A stretch of 64,000 nucleotides of DNA. Source: Allomuricauda sp. CAU 1633. GTDB lineage: Bacteria; Bacteroidota; Bacteroidia; Flavobacteriales; Flavobacteriaceae. Position numbers and translations under genes: made by a program. The notes beneath the pieces are model-generated. The model had not been told where the DNA came from. It searched no databases and saw only the letters and a list, made by a program, of their open reading frames with translations. Within the stretch, counting starts at the first letter, position 1; each line of letters opens with the position of its first letter. Of the stretch, positions 60,245-64,000 are shown one piece after another. The stretch spans positions 558,001 to 622,000 of the forward strand of contig NZ_JAFLNE010000001.1 in the NCBI RefSeq assembly GCF_017313225.1. The letters are read 5' to 3'.

Positions 60245-60279
60245 TTAAAAGTCGATTAAGGAGATTTCCCAAAATATCT

Positions 60280-62067
60280 ATGTCCTACCCACCCATCAAT
60301 GTTCAGATCAGTGTATTGCCCAATAGTCCGGGGGTATACCAATTTTATGATGTGGACGGTAAAATCTTATATGTGGGCAAGGCCAAGAACCTTAAAAAAA
60401 GGGTGTCTTCCTATTTTAACAAAAAGCAGGAATACGGCAAAACCCGGGTCTTGGTCAAGAAAATACGCAGCATCAAACATATTGTGGTTCGCACAGAGTC
60501 TGATGCCCTGTTGTTGGAGAACAATCTGATCAAAAAACTGAAGCCCAGGTACAATGTAATGCTCAGGGATGATAAGACCTACCCTTGGATTTGTATTAAA
60601 AACGAACGTTTTCCCAGGGTCTTTCCAACCCGAAAACTGATCAAGGACGGGTCTGAATATTATGGTCCTTACACCAGCATGAAAACGGTGAGGACTTTGT
60701 TGGACCTTGTAAAAAGTCTTTACCCACTGAGAACCTGCAATTATGATTTGTCCGAAGAAAAAATCAATGCGGGGAAGTATAAGGTGTGCCTGGAATATCA
60801 CTTGGGCAATTGTCTGGGTCCCTGCGAAGGATTACAGAGCGAAGCCGAATATCACGGTCAGATTGACGATATCCGACAGATCATTAAAGGAAATTTAAAA
60901 AACTCCATACAGACCTTTAAACAACAGATGAAGGTTTTTGCGGAGGAAATGGAATTTGAAAAGGCACAGCGCATCAAAGAAAAAATTGATGTGTTGGAAA
61001 ACTATCAGGCCAAGTCAACCGTGGTCAACCCCAAGATCAATAATGTGGATGTGTTCAGCATTATATCCGACGAGACCCATGGTTATGTTAACTTTTTGCA
61101 ACTTTCACACGGATCCATTGTTCGGTCGCACACCTTGGAAATCAAGAAAAAGCTGGATGAAACCGATGAGGAATTGCTGCAATTGGCCATTACGGAGATT
61201 AGACAACGGTTCAATTCCCAATCAAAAGAGATATATCTACCTTTTTCGGTTTCGGTGGAGGATACTGTTAAAGTAAGCTTGCCAAAATTGGGAGATAAGC
61301 GCAGGATTTTGGAACTTTCTGAGCGTAATGCCCGTTTTTATCGCCAAGATCGATTGAAACAGATCAAAATAACGGACCCGGATAGGCATACTACAAGGAT
61401 TATGGCTCAGATGAAGGCCGATCTTAGGCTTTCCCAAGAGCCCACCCATATTGAATGTTTTGATAATTCCAACATTCAAGGAAGCAACCCTGTGGCCGCT
61501 TGTGTTGTCTTTAAGAATGGAAAGCCCTCCAAAAAGGACTATCGGCATTTCAATATAAAAACGGTGGAGGGGCCAGATGATTTTGCGAGTATGGAAGAAG
61601 TGGTGTATAGGCGTTATAAAAGATTGCTCAATGAAGAAGAACCATTGCCCCAACTTATTGTTATTGATGGGGGAAAAGGTCAGTTGTCATCAGCATTAAA
61701 AAGCTTGGAAGCCCTTGGGCTCCGAGGTAAGATTGCCATTATAGGTATAGCCAAGCGGTTGGAGGAGATCTATTTTCCAGATGATCCGGTTCCTTTGTAT
61801 TTGGATAAAAGATCTGAAACCTTAAAAATAATACAGCAACTTAGAAACGAGGCACACCGATTTGGGATTACGCATCACCGGAACAGAAGAAGCAAGGGAG
61901 CCATTGGTTCGGAGTTGGAGAGTATTGAGGGTATTGGTAAAAAGACCGCTGAGCAATTGTTGAAGAATTTTAAATCGGTAAAAAGAATAAAAGAGGCCAC
62001 CATTGAGAGTCTTGCCGAGTCTGTAGGAATGGCAAAGGCCAAAAAAATTTATAAATCCTTTCACTGA
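60280..62067 (+). CDS. uvrC: Excinuclease ABC subunit C
   Basis: A 595-residue nucleotide-excision-repair nuclease. GIY-YIG N-terminal domain (SPGVYQFYDVDGKILYVGKA), UVR domain near 205-240 (VFAEEMEFEKAQRIKEKID), RNase H-like second nuclease domain (ECFDNSNIQGSNPVAACVVF, VIDGGKGQLSSAL) and C-terminal helix-hairpin-helix repeats. The patatin-type gene starts 4 bases after the stop, so it is probably cotranscribed. Confidence 0.95.
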   Translation: MSYPPINVQISVLPNSPGVYQFYDVDGKILYVGKAKNLKKRVSSYFNKKQEYGKTRVLVKKIRSIKHIVVRTESDALLLENNLIKKLKPRYNVMLRDDKTYPWICIKNERFPRVFPTRKLIKDGSEYYGPYTSMKTVRTLLDLVKSLYPLRTCNYDLSEEKINAGKYKVCLEYHLGNCLGPCEGLQSEAEYHGQIDDIRQIIKGNLKNSIQTFKQQMKVFAEEMEFEKAQRIKEKIDVLENYQAKSTVVNPKINNVDVFSIISDETHGYVNFLQLSHGSIVRSHTLEIKKKLDETDEELLQLAITEIRQRFNSQSKEIYLPFSVSVEDTVKVSLPKLGDKRRILELSERNARFYRQDRLKQIKITDPDRHTTRIMAQMKADLRLSQEPTHIECFDNSNIQGSNPVAACVVFKNGKPSKKDYRHFNIKTVEGPDDFASMEEVVYRRYKRLLNEEEPLPQLIVIDGGKGQLSSALKSLEALGLRGKIAIIGIAKRLEEIYFPDDPVPLYLDKRSETLKIIQQLRNEAHRFGITHHRNRRSKGAIGSELESIEGIGKKTAEQLLKNFKSVKRIKEATIESLAESVGMAKAKKIYKSFH

Positions 62068-62071
62068 TAGT

Positions 62072-64000
62072 ATGGGCATTAAACACATTTTTTCTGTTTT
62101 AAGCTGTATTCTTTTTGGGGTTTTGGGCATGGCCCAAACACCAGATGGCGAGACACCCCCAAAGATAGGCCTGGTACTTAGTGGCGGTGGTGCCAAAGGG
62201 CTGGCCCACATAGGAGCACTTAAAGTAATTGAGGAAGCCGGGGTAAAGGTGGATTATATTGGGGGCACCAGCATGGGGGCCATAGTGGGCGCTTTGTATG
62301 CATCAGGTTATTCTGCACATGAGCTTGATTCCATTTTTAGGGTGACCGATTTTGCAGAACTTATTCAGGATAATGTGCCCAGGGGGGCCAAAACATTTTA
62401 TGAGAAGGAAGATTCTGAACGCTATGCCTTGGGATTGCCGTTTACCAATTTTAGTGTCAGTTTTCCGCAAGCCATCTCTGGGGGTCAGAATATATACAAT
62501 GAGCTGGTGCGATTGCTGTTTCATGTCAAGGACGTACATGATTTTGAAAAGTTACCCATCCCTTTTTTGTGCGTGGCCACTAATGTGGAAACTGGCGAAG
62601 AGGTGTTGTTGGATCATGGGTATTTGCCTGAAGCTATCATGGCAAGCGGAACGTTTCCATCGCTTTTTGAGCCTTCGGAAATTGATGGAACCATATTGAT
62701 TGATGGAGGAGTGGTCAATAACTATCCCATAGATAAAGTTAAAAATATGGGGGCCGATGTTATTATCGGAGTGGATGTACAGCACAATTTATCCACACGG
62801 GAATCCCTTTTATCCGCTACGGAAATTTTACTACAGATCAACAACTACCGGACCGTTAATGATATGAAGAAGAAATCCGAAGAAACAGATGTTTACATAC
62901 GACCAGACATTGATAAATTTTCGGTAATTGATTTTGGCAGAAGCAAAGAAATCGTAAAAAGCGGGGAAGAAGCTGCAAGGAATAAGATTCAGGAATTGCA
63001 AGTGTTGGCCCAAAGCCAAAATTATACGGGCATGGGCAAAAAGAATATCCAGATAATGGACAGTCTTACCATTAATAGGATGATCATTAGGGGGAACGAT
63101 CTGTATACCAGGGGATATATTAAAGGAAAACTAAGGTTTAACCTAGCTGAGAAAATCTCGTTTGAAGATCTAAAACAGGGCATGAACAATCTATCGGCAA
63201 CGGGAAACTTTAAGGCTATCCGGTACGAGTTGGTTTCCAACGGATTGGGTACAGACTTGATTCTAAAGTTAAAGGAAGACCCTACCAAAATGTTCTTGAA
63301 ACTGTCTGCCCACTATGATGACCTCTATAAAAGTGCGGCCCTTATAAATTTGACCAAAAAGAATCTTTTTATGAAGGATGATGTGGGATCGTTTGATTTT
63401 ATATTGGGAGATCATATAAGATATAATATGCAGTATTATCTAGACAAAGGGTATTACTGGAGTTTTGGCATAAATTCAAGGTTCACCGATTTTGATGAGG
63501 AGGTTGATTTTGGATTGATTCGGTCCAACTTTGATGTTCGTAATGACCCCAATATTCGTCAAATAAACTTGGACGTTACCGATTTGACCAACCAAATCTA
63601 TCTACAGACCGTTTTGCAAGAGGAATTTGCCTTTACCATAGGGGCAGAGCACAAACTTTTGCGATACAGTACACGAACCCTGAACCAATTGGAAGGGGAG
63701 GATGTGGAAGAATCGCTCATAGACCCTCCCGAAAGAACATTTTTTGAAAACTCCAATTATTTCAGTGCTTTCGGAAAAATTACGTTGGACACCTATGACG
63801 ACAAATATTTTCCCACAAAGGGGCTGTATTTTGACAGTGATTTTCATCTGTATCTTTTCTCATCGGATTTCAATGATAATTTTAGGGAGTTTTCCATTGC
63901 AAAAACAAAATTGGGAACCGTAATCCCTTTGTCCCACAACCTAAGTTTTAATATAGAAGCCGACGGAGGAGTTAAACTGGGAACCTCTGCCGTAACCTCT
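62072..64000 (+). CDS. Patatin phospholipase with outer-membrane barrel (partial)
   Basis: 643 codons from ATG 62072 to the window edge, so the C-terminus is missing. A signal peptide (1-21) leads to a patatin domain with the oxyanion motif GGGAKG (38-43), nucleophile S67 in GGTSMGA and the DGG dyad at 211-213. About residues 320-400 (MDSLTINRMIIRGNDLYTRG) resemble a POTRA-like segment, and from about 410 on the sequence is aromatic-rich beta-strand (YNMQYYLDKGYYWSFGINSRF; TYDDKYFPTKGLYFDSDFHL) as in Omp85-type barrels. The layout is that of PlpD-type (type Vd) proteins. Confidence 0.85.
   Translation, partial: MGIKHIFSVLSCILFGVLGMAQTPDGETPPKIGLVLSGGGAKGLAHIGALKVIEEAGVKVDYIGGTSMGAIVGALYASGYSAHELDSIFRVTDFAELIQDNVPRGAKTFYEKEDSERYALGLPFTNFSVSFPQAISGGQNIYNELVRLLFHVKDVHDFEKLPIPFLCVATNVETGEEVLLDHGYLPEAIMASGTFPSLFEPSEIDGTILIDGGVVNNYPIDKVKNMGADVIIGVDVQHNLSTRESLLSATEILLQINNYRTVNDMKKKSEETDVYIRPDIDKFSVIDFGRSKEIVKSGEEAARNKIQELQVLAQSQNYTGMGKKNIQIMDSLTINRMIIRGNDLYTRGYIKGKLRFNLAEKISFEDLKQGMNNLSATGNFKAIRYELVSNGLGTDLILKLKEDPTKMFLKLSAHYDDLYKSAALINLTKKNLFMKDDVGSFDFILGDHIRYNMQYYLDKGYYWSFGINSRFTDFDEEVDFGLIRSNFDVRNDPNIRQINLDVTDLTNQIYLQTVLQEEFAFTIGAEHKLLRYSTRTLNQLEGEDVEESLIDPPERTFFENSNYFSAFGKITLDTYDDKYFPTKGLYFDSDFHLYLFSSDFNDNFREFSIAKTKLGTVIPLSHNLSFNIEADGGVKLGTSAVTS

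Larger units (their letters stand above)
59804..60279. other. 476-bp gap with a possible tiny ORF and inverted repeats
   Basis: No standard-size gene lies between the cyclo-ligase (minus) and uvrC (plus). It holds a possible minus-strand mini-protein (59855-59950) and two inverted repeats. ATGCACTT (60002-60009) pairs with AAGTGCAT (60020-60027). The 9-bp AACCACAGT (60106-60114) pairs with ACTGTGGTT (60176-60184) over a 61-base loop. The uvrC -7 element is at 60237-60244. Confidence 0.5.

Noticed and set aside
1-64000. CRISPR arrays, tRNA or rRNA genes, insertion sequences and prophage
   Set aside because: I saw no regularly spaced repeats, no cloverleaf-like genes and no transposase or phage proteins.

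Overview
The window is a chromosomal segment of a member of the Bacteroidota, almost certainly a marine Flavobacteriaceae of the Muricauda/Maribacter type. This is inferred from the complete Bat (Bacteroides aerotolerance) operon, the TonB receptor with a carboxypeptidase-like N-terminal domain, many exported lipoproteins, the acyl-ACP desaturase, and a repeated promoter motif TAnnTTTG, which is the -7 element of the Bacteroidota primary sigma factor. I see no tRNA, rRNA, insertion sequence, prophage or CRISPR array.

Layout. 1-9.7 kb, minus strand: moxR, a DUF58 gene, a large two-TM protein, batA, batB, batC, batD, batE, then a small membrane protein and the start of a SulP transporter that runs off the left edge. 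9.9-12.7 kb, plus: aldo/keto reductase, short-chain dehydrogenase and an AlbA_2/Schlafen-type protein. 12.7-15.5 kb, minus: fructokinase-like kinase and amylosucrase, one base apart, which form a sucrose-to-glucan-plus-fructose-6-phosphate unit. 15.7-23.2 kb: phosphatase, desaturase, a helix-hairpin-helix protein, a 511-bp gap with a probable structured RNA, an exported duplicated protein, an ALDH7-type dehydrogenase, DUF1304, 3-hydroxyanthranilate dioxygenase, a CAP lipoprotein and cvpA. 23.3-28.8 kb: two small proteins and glpD, then a PDZ-hydrolase, a LytTR regulator and gpsA. 29-33.5 kb: lipoprotein, AraC regulator, PhyH-family dioxygenase and a full SulP transporter.

33.5-38.3 kb, minus, is the most unusual part. 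It is a compact run of eight genes in which folds that are usually cytoplasmic (DinB, two YciI-like proteins), META and lipocalin-like modules, and a cytochrome c lipoprotein all carry export signals. 38.4-47.6 kb is a mixed metabolic and transport stretch that includes an ArsR/DinB divergent pair around a clean inverted repeat and an unlisted 44-residue ORF. 47.7-64 kb is core: metB, gdhA, recO, a heme-type TonB receptor, ileS, a DksA-like protein, lspA, 5-formyl-THF cyclo-ligase, uvrC and a patatin-type outer-membrane protein cut by the right edge.

Genes are tightly packed. Several convergent pairs share the four bases TTAA as both stop codons, and two intrinsic terminators end only a few bases before the next start codon. 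Functions rest on motif and family recognition by eye; nothing was searched against a database.
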